A stretch of 64,000 bases of DNA from Candidatus Kapaibacterium sp. (GCA_028284775.1 JANQRB010000174.1:19207-83206); one strand, 5' to 3'. Numbered from the stretch's first letter, positions 9,635 to 18,542 are shown. Notes: a model not told the origin generated them from the sequence alone. Numbers and translations are program-made.

Positions 9635-10342
9635 TTAAGAAAACAGAGACGAAAGTTTCAGCTTCCACACCAAAAACGCCGCCTCATAGATGATGTTCTT
9701 GCTCATCTTGGAAACGCCGCTGCGGCGGTCAACAAAAATGATCGGCACTTCTTTGATGCGGGCGCCCGCCTTCCAGGACTTGAAATTCATTTCAATCTGA
9801 AAAGCATAGCCATTGGATTTTATGTGCGAGAAGTCAATTTTTCGCAGCAGATCGGCTCTGAAACATTTGAATCCGCCCGTGGCGTCTCTGATAGGCATTC
9901 CCGTAATGATGCGCGTATAAAGGTTGGCGCAATACGAAAGAATCAGCCTGGACATCGGCCAGTTCACCACATTCACGCCGCTGATGTAGCGCGAGCCGAT
10001 GACGAGATCGGATTGTTCTATTTCCTCGATAAATTTTAACAATTCCTTCGGGTCGTGCGAAAAATCGGCGTCCATCTCGAATACAAGGTCATAATCGCGT
10101 TCCAGCGCAAAGGAAAAGCCTTCGCAGTAGGCGGTGCCCAGGCCCATCTTGCCGGCGCGTTCGATGAGATTCAGGCGGGGCTCGCTGCGCATCATTTCGC
10201 GCACGATGGCGCCGGTGCCGTCCGGCGAGTTGTCATCGACTATCAACACTTCAAGGCGCGAATCCTGTTGCAGCACCGCTGCGACAATTTCGCGGATATT
10301 GTCTTTTTCATCGTAGGTCGGTATCACGATCAGTGCTTTCAC
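9635..10342 (-). CDS. Polyprenol monophosphomannose synthase-like glycosyltransferase family 2
   Basis: 235 residues, the length of the single-domain DPM1-type enzymes that transfer mannose (or another hexose) from a nucleotide sugar to polyprenyl phosphate at the inner face of the membrane. The N-terminus has the nucleotide-binding strand IVIPTYDEKDNI and VDDNSPDGT. The metal-binding motif is MDADFSHDP, and GSRYISGV and DATGGFKCFR are typical of this family. No membrane helices follow, so it lacks the GtrA-like extension seen in some relatives. A GTG start at 10342 is the only sensible start. The gene lies 12 bp after the sugar transferase and is probably co-transcribed with it. The product would serve as donor for GT-C enzymes such as the one at 320-1675 (inference). 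Confidence 0.85.
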   Translation of the reverse strand: MKALIVIPTYDEKDNIREIVAAVLQQDSRLEVLIVDDNSPDGTGAIVREMMRSEPRLNLIERAGKMGLGTAYCEGFSFALERDYDLVFEMDADFSHDPKELLKFIEEIEQSDLVIGSRYISGVNVVNWPMSRLILSYCANLYTRIITGMPIRDATGGFKCFRADLLRKIDFSHIKSNGYAFQIEMNFKSWKAGARIKEVPIIFVDRRSGVSKMSKNIIYEAAFLVWKLKLSSLFS

Positions 10343-10354
10343 GACTGCCTCACC

Positions 10355-11857
10355 CTAGGCTTGCCCATGCCCTTTCAACACGCGAAACACCGTGCGCACC
10401 AAAATCTCCAGATCGAGTTTGAAGGACATGTTCTCGATATAGAAAAAATCGTAACGCAGGCGGTCGCGAACATCGTCGAGCGTTTCATCATAGGTTATAT
10501 ATTTTACTTGGTGCCATCCCGTTATGCCGGGACGCACTTTCAATCGACGCGGATAATACGGTATCGCCTCGGTAAATTTTTCAACGTAATACGGCCGCTC
10601 CGGCCGTGGCCCCACCATACTCATTTGCCCCTTGAGCACATTGAAGAACTGTGGTATTTCATCGATATGCGTTTTGCGAATGAAGCGTCCTACACGGGAA
10701 ACACGCGGATCGTTCACTGTGGCCCACTGCGGTCCATGCCGCTCCGCATCCACAAACATAGAGCGAAATTTGAAAAGCGTAAAATGCCGGCCGTCGCGTC
10801 CCACGCGTTCCTGAGCGAAAAAAACCGGCCCGGGCGTATCCAGCTTAATGATCAGGGCTACCACGATCCAGACGGGCAGGCCCAGCAGTAAAACGAGAAA
10901 ACTGACCAGAATGTCAAGCAGCCGTTTGGCGACTTCCTCCCAGGGTTTCATCAGTCGCGGGCTGACTTCGATGAGAGGCGTGCCGTATATCTGCATCGTC
11001 CGCGCCTGACCGGAGAATATTTCGTAGAGGTCGGGAATGATCTTCACCGTCACATTTTTCGTGGCGCACAGAGCCGAAATGCCGAGCAGGTTTTCGTGAT
11101 TGGGCTTGTCGATGGACACCAGGGCTTCCTGCGGCCGCACGCTGTCGAGCACCGTTCCCAGGTCATCAAAAACACCCAGCACGGGCAGCGAGGTACTGGC
11201 GGCGGCACCGGAGCCTTCCTGCCAGCGCAGGTACTCGTCCTTATCGCGCAGCAGCACTCCTACCGGCAGATAGCCCAATCCGGGCGCATTGTCGATCGAA
11301 CGAATCAGCTGGCGAAGCTTATCGGCGCAGCCAATCAGAATCGCCGGTATCCGAATAAGCCCCCGTTCACGCAGCCGGCGCTGGACCGAACGCACCGCAA
11401 ATCGTCCGCTGACGACCGCAAACGACACCATCAGCCAATAGAGAAAAATGATCAAACGCGAATTGCTGGCCTGCTGCCAATCATCGGACCAAAAGATTAA
11501 CACCAAGAGCACACCGCAGCCGAGAAAGGTGACCTTGAAGACGCTGAACATTTCGTCGAAGGGCGATCGCACATACCAGTTTTTGTACAGTCCGAAAAAC
11601 CAGAACAGCACAAGCCAGTAGATCGCCATCCCCAGCGCCGACAGGAACAGTAGAAAAGGATTGCTCGTGCTGGCCGCTGGCATGGATGTCTCGAACCAGC
11701 CGCTGTTAAACTTCAAGAAGCCGTAAACGACCACGCTGAAGACGATGGCGCAGAGGTCCGCCAGCGCCTGAAAAATATTGGGCGTAATGCTGAGCGGCGG
11801 CTTGCTGCGCAGTTTGACGTCCCCGGCCGGTAGTATTCGCGATTCCAGTGTCGGCAT
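10355..11857 (-). CDS. Polyprenyl-phosphate sugar phosphotransferase initiating glycan synthesis (WbaP/WcaJ family)
   Basis: 500 residues. Four N-terminal membrane helices (within ~25-160) are followed by a soluble nucleotide-binding-like region (~175-300), a fifth hydrophobic segment (LVSFLVLLLGLPVWIVVALI) and the C-terminal Bac_transf catalytic domain. Diagnostic motifs are QERVGRDGRHFTLFKFRSM, KTHIDEIPQFFNVLKG, MSMVGPRPERP and the RPGITGWHQV stretch. The enzyme moves a sugar-1-phosphate from a UDP-sugar to undecaprenyl phosphate, the first membrane step in capsule or exopolysaccharide assembly. The ATG lies 9 bp after the flippase stop and the next gene is 12 bp downstream, so the flippase, this gene and the GT2 form one operon. 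The sugar (glucose, galactose or other) is not predictable here. Confidence 0.9.
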   Translation of the reverse strand: MPTLESRILPAGDVKLRSKPPLSITPNIFQALADLCAIVFSVVVYGFLKFNSGWFETSMPAASTSNPFLLFLSALGMAIYWLVLFWFFGLYKNWYVRSPFDEMFSVFKVTFLGCGVLLVLIFWSDDWQQASNSRLIIFLYWLMVSFAVVSGRFAVRSVQRRLRERGLIRIPAILIGCADKLRQLIRSIDNAPGLGYLPVGVLLRDKDEYLRWQEGSGAAASTSLPVLGVFDDLGTVLDSVRPQEALVSIDKPNHENLLGISALCATKNVTVKIIPDLYEIFSGQARTMQIYGTPLIEVSPRLMKPWEEVAKRLLDILVSFLVLLLGLPVWIVVALIIKLDTPGPVFFAQERVGRDGRHFTLFKFRSMFVDAERHGPQWATVNDPRVSRVGRFIRKTHIDEIPQFFNVLKGQMSMVGPRPERPYYVEKFTEAIPYYPRRLKVRPGITGWHQVKYITYDETLDDVRDRLRYDFFYIENMSFKLDLEILVRTVFRVLKGHGQA

Positions 11858-11866
11858 TGCCCTAAA

Positions 11867-13351
11867 TCAGCTACCCCTGCGAGAAAAAATACGTTCAAAG
11901 AGAGATGCTGAAAAAGTGCGCAGCATCTCCAATTCAGGTTTGCGTACCGAGCGTGTAGCCAATACCAAAACTACAAATATAGGCATTGCCAGTGTAATGC
12001 CGATGAGGGTCGGGAAGCTCACGAGCAGAAGATAGGTCGCGGCCAGGGTCAACAAGACAAGGAGGGCGAAGTTAGTGAAGAGCTCGCGCCGCCAGGGCCT
12101 TTCCACATACTCGGCGATGGTTTGCAGCGATACTTGGGCCGCAACGATATTAGTCGCCATTTTAGCCAGTATAGCACCCATGGATTCGAATTGCGATGTC
12201 AGCGCGAGGTTTGCGATAACACTGACTATCAAGAGCGCGAGGGCGATCCGATTGTTGCGCTGCTGCCGGCCGAGCGTCACATTCACCATCATCACATAGG
12301 TGATAACAAAATTCGGCACCGAGATCCAGGGGAAGACGGCGAACTGCGCAAAGTCGCCGCTGTAGCGCCCTTCCGTCAGCAGCGTGATGACCCATGGCGT
12401 CGCCAGGGAAACGAGCAGGGACATCGCGACGGCCGCCAGGAGAAGTAGCTTGAGTCCGCGAAAAATATAGCGTTTGCACTTTTCCAGATCTTCCTGGTGA
12501 AAACGCGCGATGGCCGGAAATATCCCCGCCGCAAATGACGCCGACAAGATCACAAAAGGGATATACACTTTGGATGCTGCCGAATACACGCCATTTTCGG
12601 CGCGGCTGCTGAAAATCTCTATGAAATACATATCGGATTTATCGGAGATCTGCAGCAGAAGATTGGCGACAAATATCGGCGCGCATTCCTTGAATAAATC
12701 CCGGGCAATTGCCGCATCAAATCGCGAAAAGATGAGACGCCAGTCGCCGCTGGCGACAAACATGATTATGAAGCCGGGAACGACGGAAACGAAGGACCAG
12801 TACAAAATCCGCTCGGGATTGAGGTTTTCGGCATCCAGATGAATCAGAATGGTAAACAGCAGGGCGTCCAGCGCATGCGTCAGCGAGGGAAGGGTTAACG
12901 AGGTCCTGGCGCGGTGCCGGGACTCGAACACCACCCGCATAATCGCCGTCCGTCCCGAAAAAAAGTAGAAAACAAGCAGCCATTGCACGGCGGTAGCCGA
13001 GGCGGGCGCATAGAGTTCGGACCCGATGATGAAGCCGAGCGCTACGACGGCCCACAGCACAAATCTGATTTTGATAATCGTGCCGATGATTTCCGCCGCC
13101 TTGTCGGGCATTTTGATCAGGTTGCGGGTGGCCACCTGACTCATTCCCAGCTCCACCAGCAGGAGCATCGCCAGGTCGACGGTACGCTGGAGCAGAAAGA
13201 GGTCGCCATTCTGATCTTTTGGCAGGGTGGACAGGATATCCCGCTGGGCCAGAAGAAAAAGAACCGCCCCCAGGCCGTGTGCAATGAACACGATGCCCGT
13301 GCCGGTTAGCACTCTATGGCCGGCGTGCTGCGTATGCTTGGAATCGTTCAA
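11867..13351 (-). CDS. Lipid-linked oligosaccharide flippase (Wzx/MATE-like)
   Basis: 494 residues with about 12-14 hydrophobic helices and the typical layout of polysaccharide flippases of the MOP superfamily: small polar loops, a charged N-terminal half (TRNLIKMPDKAAEIIGTIIK) and a central region with SDKSDMYFIEIFSSRAENG that resembles the Wzx/PST family. The protein would move undecaprenyl-linked glycan units across the inner membrane. The apparent start is a TTG at 13351; a GTG at 13312 is an alternative and there is no ATG near. It is the first gene of the block that also encodes the initiating transferase, GT2 and O-antigen ligase-like protein, and this context supports the role. Confidence 0.85.
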   Translation of the reverse strand: MNDSKHTQHAGHRVLTGTGIVFIAHGLGAVLFLLAQRDILSTLPKDQNGDLFLLQRTVDLAMLLLVELGMSQVATRNLIKMPDKAAEIIGTIIKIRFVLWAVVALGFIIGSELYAPASATAVQWLLVFYFFSGRTAIMRVVFESRHRARTSLTLPSLTHALDALLFTILIHLDAENLNPERILYWSFVSVVPGFIIMFVASGDWRLIFSRFDAAIARDLFKECAPIFVANLLLQISDKSDMYFIEIFSSRAENGVYSAASKVYIPFVILSASFAAGIFPAIARFHQEDLEKCKRYIFRGLKLLLLAAVAMSLLVSLATPWVITLLTEGRYSGDFAQFAVFPWISVPNFVITYVMMVNVTLGRQQRNNRIALALLIVSVIANLALTSQFESMGAILAKMATNIVAAQVSLQTIAEYVERPWRRELFTNFALLVLLTLAATYLLLVSFPTLIGITLAMPIFVVLVLATRSVRKPELEMLRTFSASLFERIFSRRGS

Positions 13352-13485
13352 ATATTATACCACCTGATGCTGCCCGGCGCATGCCGCCGCTTTGCGGATA
13401 GTCACGATAAAATTGCTTGAAATGGTAGCAAAGATCATAGACGAAAGAGACAGGATCACAAATCAAGGGGAAGCGTTGTCGCAGC

Positions 13486-13692
13486 TCAAATTACGAATTT
13501 TTTGTCGCCGGCGAAATGCAGATGATGCCGTTTGGCAGCTTTGCGCCGCAGCAGCTGCGGCGGATGTTCAAGGCGCAGGACGATTGGCGTGACGCTGCGT
13601 GGAGGCATGGGCGGCACCGCCGCCATCCGAATAGCAAAAATCAGGCAGGTAATGACGGTCAGGCAAAGCCGGCGGATGTGGCGAATAATCAT
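13486..13692 (-). CDS. Small ORF translationally coupled to plsY; hypothetical
   Basis: 68 codons. The ATG overlaps the plsY stop codon as ATGA. The N-terminal ~25 residues are basic then hydrophobic (RRLCLTVITCLIFAI), like a signal or anchor helix, and the rest is Arg/Pro/His-rich and not similar to anything I know. The coupling argues for translation, but the composition after the hydrophobic stretch is unconvincing. It could be the remains of a longer gene that has lost its frame, or noise. Confidence 0.3.
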   Translation of the reverse strand: MIIRHIRRLCLTVITCLIFAIRMAAVPPMPPRSVTPIVLRLEHPPQLLRRKAAKRHHLHFAGDKKFVI

Positions 13693-14357
13693 TCGCGCTG
13701 CTCCTCCGCAGGCTGCGCCTGCTGGCCGCCGGAACCAAACTGCTCGCGGATGGGCTTCACATGCCGGATAGCAATGAGAATGCCGATGACGGCAAAGAGA
13801 AATTTCAACTGCGAATGCTGTTCACAAGGTACAAACATAAGCGCATCGATGAAGCTGATCGGCGCGTTGAAAAGCAGGGCCGCTGCCCCGAGGACGCCAA
13901 CGACATTGGCAACAAAAACATTTCGCCGGATAACGTAGTAGCCGGTGAGCCACATCAGACCGAAGAATACGAGCGGCAGCGGGTTCATCGCCAGAGCCGC
14001 ACCGGCGGCGGTAGCAAGGCCGCGTCCGCCGTGCCCTCTGAGAAAGATGTTGTAATTATGACCGGTCACGGCAAAAAATGCGGCGACACCCGGCCCGAGA
14101 AAACTACCGGAGTCCAGAATGGTACCGACGTATACCGCCAGCGCGCCTTTGCCTGCATCCACCAGTCCCACCAGAAGGGACATCCAGACATTGCGCGTCA
14201 GATCAAAGATATTGCGCGCGCCGACATTGCCGGAGCCGTGACGCCGAATGTCGAGCCGCTGCATGCGCTGGAGCGCCAGATAGGCCGTTGGAAAGGCACC
14301 AATCAGGTAGCCCGCGCCCGCCGCGGCTATCGAGATCAAAATCTCGGTAATCGTCAA
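13689..14357 (-). CDS. plsY: Acyl-phosphate:glycerol-3-phosphate acyltransferase PlsY
   Basis: 222 residues, near the usual ~200. PlsY makes lysophosphatidic acid from acyl-phosphate and glycerol-3-phosphate, the first acylation in phospholipid synthesis, in the inner membrane. Motif 1 is present as GSGNVGARN and motif 2 as GHNYNIFLRGHGGRGLAT; the usual motif 2 reads with a KGGKG core, so the two lysines are replaced here by H and R. About five membrane helices are seen. The C-terminus has a ~25-residue polar tail. The start appears to be a TTG two bases after the ABC permease stop, with a purine-rich run upstream; there is no ATG nearby. It follows maf and the permease in one tight minus-strand run. 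Confidence 0.85.
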   Translation of the reverse strand: MTITEILISIAAAGAGYLIGAFPTAYLALQRMQRLDIRRHGSGNVGARNIFDLTRNVWMSLLVGLVDAGKGALAVYVGTILDSGSFLGPGVAAFFAVTGHNYNIFLRGHGGRGLATAAGAALAMNPLPLVFFGLMWLTGYYVIRRNVFVANVVGVLGAAALLFNAPISFIDALMFVPCEQHSQLKFLFAVIGILIAIRHVKPIREQFGSGGQQAQPAEEQRE

Positions 14358-14359
14358 GC

Positions 14360-15256
14360 TTAGTCCCCCACTCCTTTGTTAATGCGCAGCAGCTTCATTT
14401 GCAGCAGCGAAAATACCAGAATTATGAAGAACACCACATAAGCCAACGCGGCTGCATATCCCATCATATCGCTTTTTTCAAATGCGTTGACGTAGACGTT
14501 GTAGATCAGTGTTGTCGTGGCGTTCAGTGGGCCGCCGCGCGTCATGACGTAAATTTCGATAAAGACCTGAAATGACTTAATGGTATTGATGACCAGCACA
14601 AAAAGCAAGGTCGGCCGCAGCAAGGGCAGCGTAATGCGGCACAACTGCTGCCAGGCATTCGCTCCGGCCAGCTCGGCGGATTCATACAGATCCCTGGGAA
14701 TTGTCTGCAGCGCCGCCAGAAAAATGACCATGTAATAGCCGCTGGCGATCCAGACATCCATTGCCATTATCGCATACAGAGCGGTGCCGGGCTCCAGCAG
14801 CCAGCCGCGTTCAGGGAAAGGCAGACCGAGGAAAGCCAGCAGCGTATTGATGTAGCCGTCCCGGGCATAGAGATTGGTGAATATCAGGGACAAGACAACC
14901 AGTGACGTGACCGATGGCAGAAAAAAGGCGGAGCGGAAAAAATGCTGAAAGCGCTTCAGACGATTAACCGCGACAGCGAGAAGGAGCGCCAGCGCCGTGG
15001 TACAGGGGATCGTGCCTAGTGTAAACACGGCGGTATTGGCAAAGGCGGTCCAGAACAGGTCGTCCCGAAACAAGCGGACATAGTTTGCCAGGCCAATCCA
15101 CTCGGATTCATTGCGAAGGGTGTGGTAGTCCGTAAAGCTCAGGTAGAGCGCATACAGAAGCGGGAAGAGCCAAAACACCAGAAAGGCCAGCAGCCAGGGC
15201 GAGAGCAGCAGTCCCGTCTGCGTCAGATCTTGCCGGCGGCGATTGCGCGCTTTCAT
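14360..15256 (-). CDS. ABC sugar-type transporter permease (MalF/UgpA family), orphan
   Basis: 298 residues with six membrane segments. The family signature of the cytoplasmic EAA loop is clear (SAELAGANAWQQLCRITLPL), as are the N-terminal LLLSPWLLAFLVFWLFPLLY and the C-terminal TRGGPLNATTTLIYNVY, typical of carbohydrate-uptake CUT1 permeases. Such permeases work as heterodimers with a MalG-type partner, an MsmX/MalK-type ATPase and a solute-binding protein; none of these is present in the window. The ATG overlaps the maf stop codon (ATGA), so it is translationally coupled to maf. The partners are presumably elsewhere in the genome. Its substrate is unknown. Confidence 0.85.
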   Translation of the reverse strand: MKARNRRRQDLTQTGLLLSPWLLAFLVFWLFPLLYALYLSFTDYHTLRNESEWIGLANYVRLFRDDLFWTAFANTAVFTLGTIPCTTALALLLAVAVNRLKRFQHFFRSAFFLPSVTSLVVLSLIFTNLYARDGYINTLLAFLGLPFPERGWLLEPGTALYAIMAMDVWIASGYYMVIFLAALQTIPRDLYESAELAGANAWQQLCRITLPLLRPTLLFVLVINTIKSFQVFIEIYVMTRGGPLNATTTLIYNVYVNAFEKSDMMGYAAALAYVVFFIILVFSLLQMKLLRINKGVGD

Positions 15257-15867
15257 TCGACCACCGTGCAGAATTCCTGCAAACGCCGATAGAGCAATTC
15301 CAGCGGCAAGCCGACTACATTGTAATAACAGCCTCGGATTTCCCTCACAAAGACCGCTCCGAAGTCGTCCTGTATTCCGTAGGCGCCGGCCTTGTCCAGA
15401 GGCGCACCGGTCGCAACATAAGCCTCGATCTCGGCGTCGAAGAGATGACGAAACTCAACCTGCGTGCGCTGAACGTCGACACTGTGACGAAGGTTGCGCG
15501 AGTCGACGATAGCAATGCCTGTATAAACATTGTGGCGGCAGGCGCTGAGGCGGCGCAGCATCGTCCTTGCTTCACGGGCATCACGCGGCTTATTGAGTAT
15601 CTGCTGTTCGAGTACGACGATCGTATCGGCGCCGATGACAATCGCGGGGCTCTTGCTGTCCGCGGCTACCTGACGGGCCTTGCGGGTCGCCAGCGTACGC
15701 ACATAGCGTTCCGGCGGTAGGGAATCCGAAACTTCGCTTTCATCCAGATCCGCGGGGCACACGCTGAAGCGCATTCGAATCTGTTCCAGCAATTGCCTGC
15801 GCCGCGGGGACGCCGACGCCAACACCACGGGCGCATTCAGTTGAAGAAGTTCATTCAGGTTGATCAT
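15253..15867 (-). CDS. maf: Maf family nucleoside-triphosphate pyrophosphatase
   Basis: 204 residues from the ATG at 15867. A longer frame opens upstream to 15981 but adds residues that precede the normal Maf N-terminus, so I chose the internal ATG. Maf proteins hydrolyse non-canonical or excess NTPs (dTTP, UTP and modified pyrimidines) to NMP and PPi in the cytoplasm. The phosphate-binding loop ASASPRRRQLLEQI is intact, as are the IGADTIVVL strand, the KPRDAREARTML segment and the DKAGAYGIQDDFG active-site region. It heads a run with the ABC permease and plsY. The GT4 gene is divergent; the 216-bp gap carries a candidate promoter for that gene. Confidence 0.9.
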   Translation of the reverse strand: MINLNELLQLNAPVVLASASPRRRQLLEQIRMRFSVCPADLDESEVSDSLPPERYVRTLATRKARQVAADSKSPAIVIGADTIVVLEQQILNKPRDAREARTMLRRLSACRHNVYTGIAIVDSRNLRHSVDVQRTQVEFRHLFDAEIEAYVATGAPLDKAGAYGIQDDFGAVFVREIRGCYYNVVGLPLELLYRRLQEFCTVVE

Positions 15868-16004
15868 GCAAATGGCTTTATTAGCTAAGGTCGACGCGGC
15901 AGGTCTATGAAAGTCAAAATACAAAATTTGCAGCACGCAGCCGCGCCGCTTCGTCGTAGCGCCTTCGCCGGCCTTCATCATTGTTCGGCACCCTCTTTTT
16001 GTCG

Positions 16005-16012
16005 TATCTTCG
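16005..16012 (+). promoter_or_regulatory. Candidate -7 box (TATCTTCG) for the GT4 gene
   Basis: TATCTTCG differs at one position from TAnnTTTG and lies ~70 bp before the GTG start at 16084. A TTG at 15981-15983 sits ~21 bp upstream and could act as the -33 element. Confidence 0.4.
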
Positions 16013-16083
16013 CGGCCATTAACTTCCAGCTAGCGCCGGCGCTTGACCCAGAACTGAATCGACATTCAATCAGAAGTACGACC

Positions 16084-17304
16084 GTGAACATTCTGCTAAT
16101 ACTACCCAGGATTCCCTTGCCGCTCAACGATGGCGGGGCCGTCGCGACCTACAACGGCCTCAAGCACCTGCATGCTGCGGGCCATCGGGTCACGGTGCTG
16201 GCCTTGAATCCGCTTAAACATCACCAGCCGCCGGCGTCGATGCAGGATGTCTGCACGACAATTCACAGTGTGCGAATCGATACGGACGTTAAAGCATCCC
16301 GGGCGCTCCTCCATCTCTTTGACGCAGTTCCCTATAAATACCGCCGTTTCTATTCGCCGGCTTTCGAAGCTTTGCTCGTGCAAATTCTTCAGAACGAGTC
16401 TTTCGATATCGTGCAGATCGAACATTCGCCGATGGTCGTTTACACGGATACGATCAGGCAGCACAGCGACTGTCCGATCGTGTTGCGGAATCATAATGTA
16501 GAATACATACTCGTGGAGCGGATGGCCGCTAACGCCGGATCCTTGCCCGCGCGATGGTATTTTCAGCATCTGGCCCGCGGAGCAAAGGGCTTCGAAGAGC
16601 GATATTATCAAAAGCTGGATGGCATTTTCGCCATGACCGAGATAGACTGCGAACGCATCCGGGGCCTGGGATTTCGAGGTCCGCTGGAAGCGATCCCCTT
16701 AGGCGTAAATCTTGAAATGTTTGTCGAACGGGAAGACATCACAAGCCAATCAGATACGCTGTTTTATTTCGGCGCATTCGACTGGCGTCCGAATTGCGAA
16801 GCGATTCATTGGTTTATGAAGGAAGTGTTTAACAAGCTGAAGCGGAGGCACCCGGAGTTGAAGCTGCATATCGGCGGTAAAAAACCTTCACCGGCGATAC
16901 TGGCTTACGATAAGTTGGATGGTGTTGTCGTGCATCCCGATGTTCCCTCCGCGCCCGCATTCATGCAATCATACGATATCCTGATCGTTCCACTCTTGAC
17001 AGGCGGCGGAATGCGGGTTAAGATCGTTGAAGCGATGGCGATGGCCAAGCCTATCATTTCAACACGTGTCGGAGCCGAAGGCATCCAGGCCAAGAATGGT
17101 GTCAATATCATGTTTGCCGAAACTGCGGAAGAGTTTATCGGGGCCATATCACGCCTGCTCGGCGATCGCGGTCTGAAAGACAATCTGGCTGCCAATGCGC
17201 GCACAACAGCCCGCTCGACTTACAACTGGCAAAGCATTACATCGGCTACAATCAACTTTTACGAACGGATTCGCGAAAAGCATCGCACAGCAGTCGGAAG
17301 TTAA
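16084..17304 (+). CDS. Glycosyltransferase family 4
   Basis: 406 residues from a GTG at 16084. The open frame extends upstream to 15907, but the Rossmann strand NILLILPRIPLPLNDGG begins directly at this GTG, so I take it as the start. The GT-B fold shows in the N-terminal glycine-rich loop (PLPLNDGGAVATYNGLKHLH) and in the C-terminal donor domain with FFGAFDWRPN, LLTGGGMRVKIVEAMAMAKP and ISTRVGAEGI, where the acidic residue of VEAMAMAKP binds the nucleotide-sugar. It is cytoplasmic or peripheral to the inner membrane. It stands alone on the plus strand between two minus-strand blocks and probably contributes to the same surface glycan; donor and acceptor are unknown. A long inverted repeat begins 4 bp after the stop. 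Confidence 0.85.
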   Translation: MNILLILPRIPLPLNDGGAVATYNGLKHLHAAGHRVTVLALNPLKHHQPPASMQDVCTTIHSVRIDTDVKASRALLHLFDAVPYKYRRFYSPAFEALLVQILQNESFDIVQIEHSPMVVYTDTIRQHSDCPIVLRNHNVEYILVERMAANAGSLPARWYFQHLARGAKGFEERYYQKLDGIFAMTEIDCERIRGLGFRGPLEAIPLGVNLEMFVEREDITSQSDTLFYFGAFDWRPNCEAIHWFMKEVFNKLKRRHPELKLHIGGKKPSPAILAYDKLDGVVVHPDVPSAPAFMQSYDILIVPLLTGGGMRVKIVEAMAMAKPIISTRVGAEGIQAKNGVNIMFAETAEEFIGAISRLLGDRGLKDNLAANARTTARSTYNWQSITSATINFYERIREKHRTAVGS

Positions 17305-17308
17305 CAAA

Positions 17309-17384
17309 GTGAGACAACGGCCTGCCCTATGGAATGCGCACTCATTTTCCATATAGTTAATTAGGGCGGGCAGGCCGGTCTCAC
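17309..17384. repeat. Long imperfect inverted repeat after the GT4 gene
   Basis: The left arm GTGAGAC + AA + CGGCCTGCCC (17309-17327) pairs with GGGCAGGCCG + GTCTCAC (17368-17384): 17 base pairs with one 2-nt bulge. Inside, TATGGAA (17328-17334) pairs with TTCCATA (17347-17353). The right arm is followed by AATTTT. It could serve as the transcription terminator of the GT4 gene, or be a small mobile-type palindromic element. Confidence 0.7.
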
Positions 17385-18128
17385 AATTTTGCGAACAATG
17401 CGATTGGGCATTATTCGACTGCAACACTCGTTAATTGAAAGCTGGAGGCGTGGCCGGCCGTGAATCATCATAATATATTTCGGCAGCAATCCACGACCGA
17501 CCACCCTCACAGCACTTTCGCACCGTTCAGTTAACAATTTTCCGTTGATACAAATTGCGGAATGCAGCGCAGAGAGGATAAAGATCAGCACGGCTCCGAC
17601 ATCACTGCACGGACCGATCGCCACAATCGCTACATTAGTTTAATTGATCAATACAGGCCCAATTATTCCGACATTAACAATTTGACGGCGCCTTCCCTGC
17701 CGTGCGAGCAAAAAGCCGATTTGGCTTCAGCAATACGCACATGCGGCGCAGCCACTTCCGTAGTGCAGCACATTTCAATCCGGTGTTAAGTCCGTTTGCC
17801 CTTTCACCCGCATACTGTTCTAAACGATGGAATCCAAACCATGTGAGGGTATGCACATTGCCGATTGCGGGCGATGTTATCCAGTAGTTATGTACACTTA
17901 AATGCAAACGTTGTAAAAGTAGTCTGTCGGAACCTCTGAAAGAAAAAAGTGATTCGTTAATTCGCTTAAGAGGTAGTATTGTGTCAGAGGCCTGATGGGA
18001 GGATGTTAATCGATTTCTAATTCGGCGGACAACTTAAAAAATTCGATTTCGCGATGCAAGCCTTTTTACAGGGAAAAATTATTCCCTTGTTGTCGGGAGC
18101 TGCATCGCAATGTATGTGGGCGGAACAG
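17385..18128. other. Long intergenic stretch, no gene seen
   Basis: About 740 bp between the inverted repeat and sufE. Short ORFs up to 92 codons occur on both strands, partly overlapping the palindrome, but none has a plausible start or composition. A small hairpin GGGAA-N6-TTCCC lies near 18070-18085. I see no tRNA, transposase remnant or other recognisable feature. Confidence 0.4.
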
Positions 18129-18542
18129 CTATGCGCTCATCTGCCGCGCGTAACTTCTTATCTGCTCCACAAAGGCTTCGATACCGGTTGAGTGGTTGAC
18201 GGATTGAAAGGTATCCATGCCGATCTCGGATAAAAAGTCCGGCGGCGTGTTCAGGATGTCGCCGGCTGTTTGCCGGGAATACACCCGCAGCAGCAAGGCA
18301 ATGAGGCCGCGCATCTGGAGTGAATCGCTATTGGCGTGGATAGTGATGCGATCGCCATCGAGCGCGGCTCTGTGCCAGATCACAGTCTGGCAGCTCATCA
18401 GCGTATGTTCGGTGGTTTTAAGGTCCTCCGGAAAAGGCGGAAGAGAGCGGCCCATTTTGATGATATGACGGTATTTGTCTTCCCAGGTGTCGAGTGCCGC
18501 AAATTCTTTGATAATTTCGCCCTGAATTTCCCTGCAGCCCAT
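18129..18542 (-). CDS. sufE: SufE family sulfur-acceptor protein for Fe-S cluster assembly
   Basis: 137 residues, the normal SufE length. SufE accepts persulfide sulfur from the cysteine desulfurase SufS and passes it to the SufBCD scaffold in the cytoplasm. The acceptor cysteine sits in LMSCQTVIWH (about residue 51), matching the usual GCQSQVW context. Other matches are the N-terminal WEDKYRHIIKMGRSLPPFP and the C-terminal RGLIALLLRVYSRQTAGDIL. The gene stands alone here; no sufS, sufB, sufC or sufD is in the window. A TAATTTTG -7 box lies ~60 bp upstream of the ATG. An 8-bp palindrome ACACGTGT sits between the box and the start. Confidence 0.9.
   Translation of the reverse strand: MGCREIQGEIIKEFAALDTWEDKYRHIIKMGRSLPPFPEDLKTTEHTLMSCQTVIWHRAALDGDRITIHANSDSLQMRGLIALLLRVYSRQTAGDILNTPPDFLSEIGMDTFQSVNHSTGIEAFVEQIRSYARQMSA

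Noticed and set aside
15907..16083. Upstream extension of the GT4 protein
   Set aside because: The residues do not fit the family; the Rossmann strand begins at the GTG at 16084.
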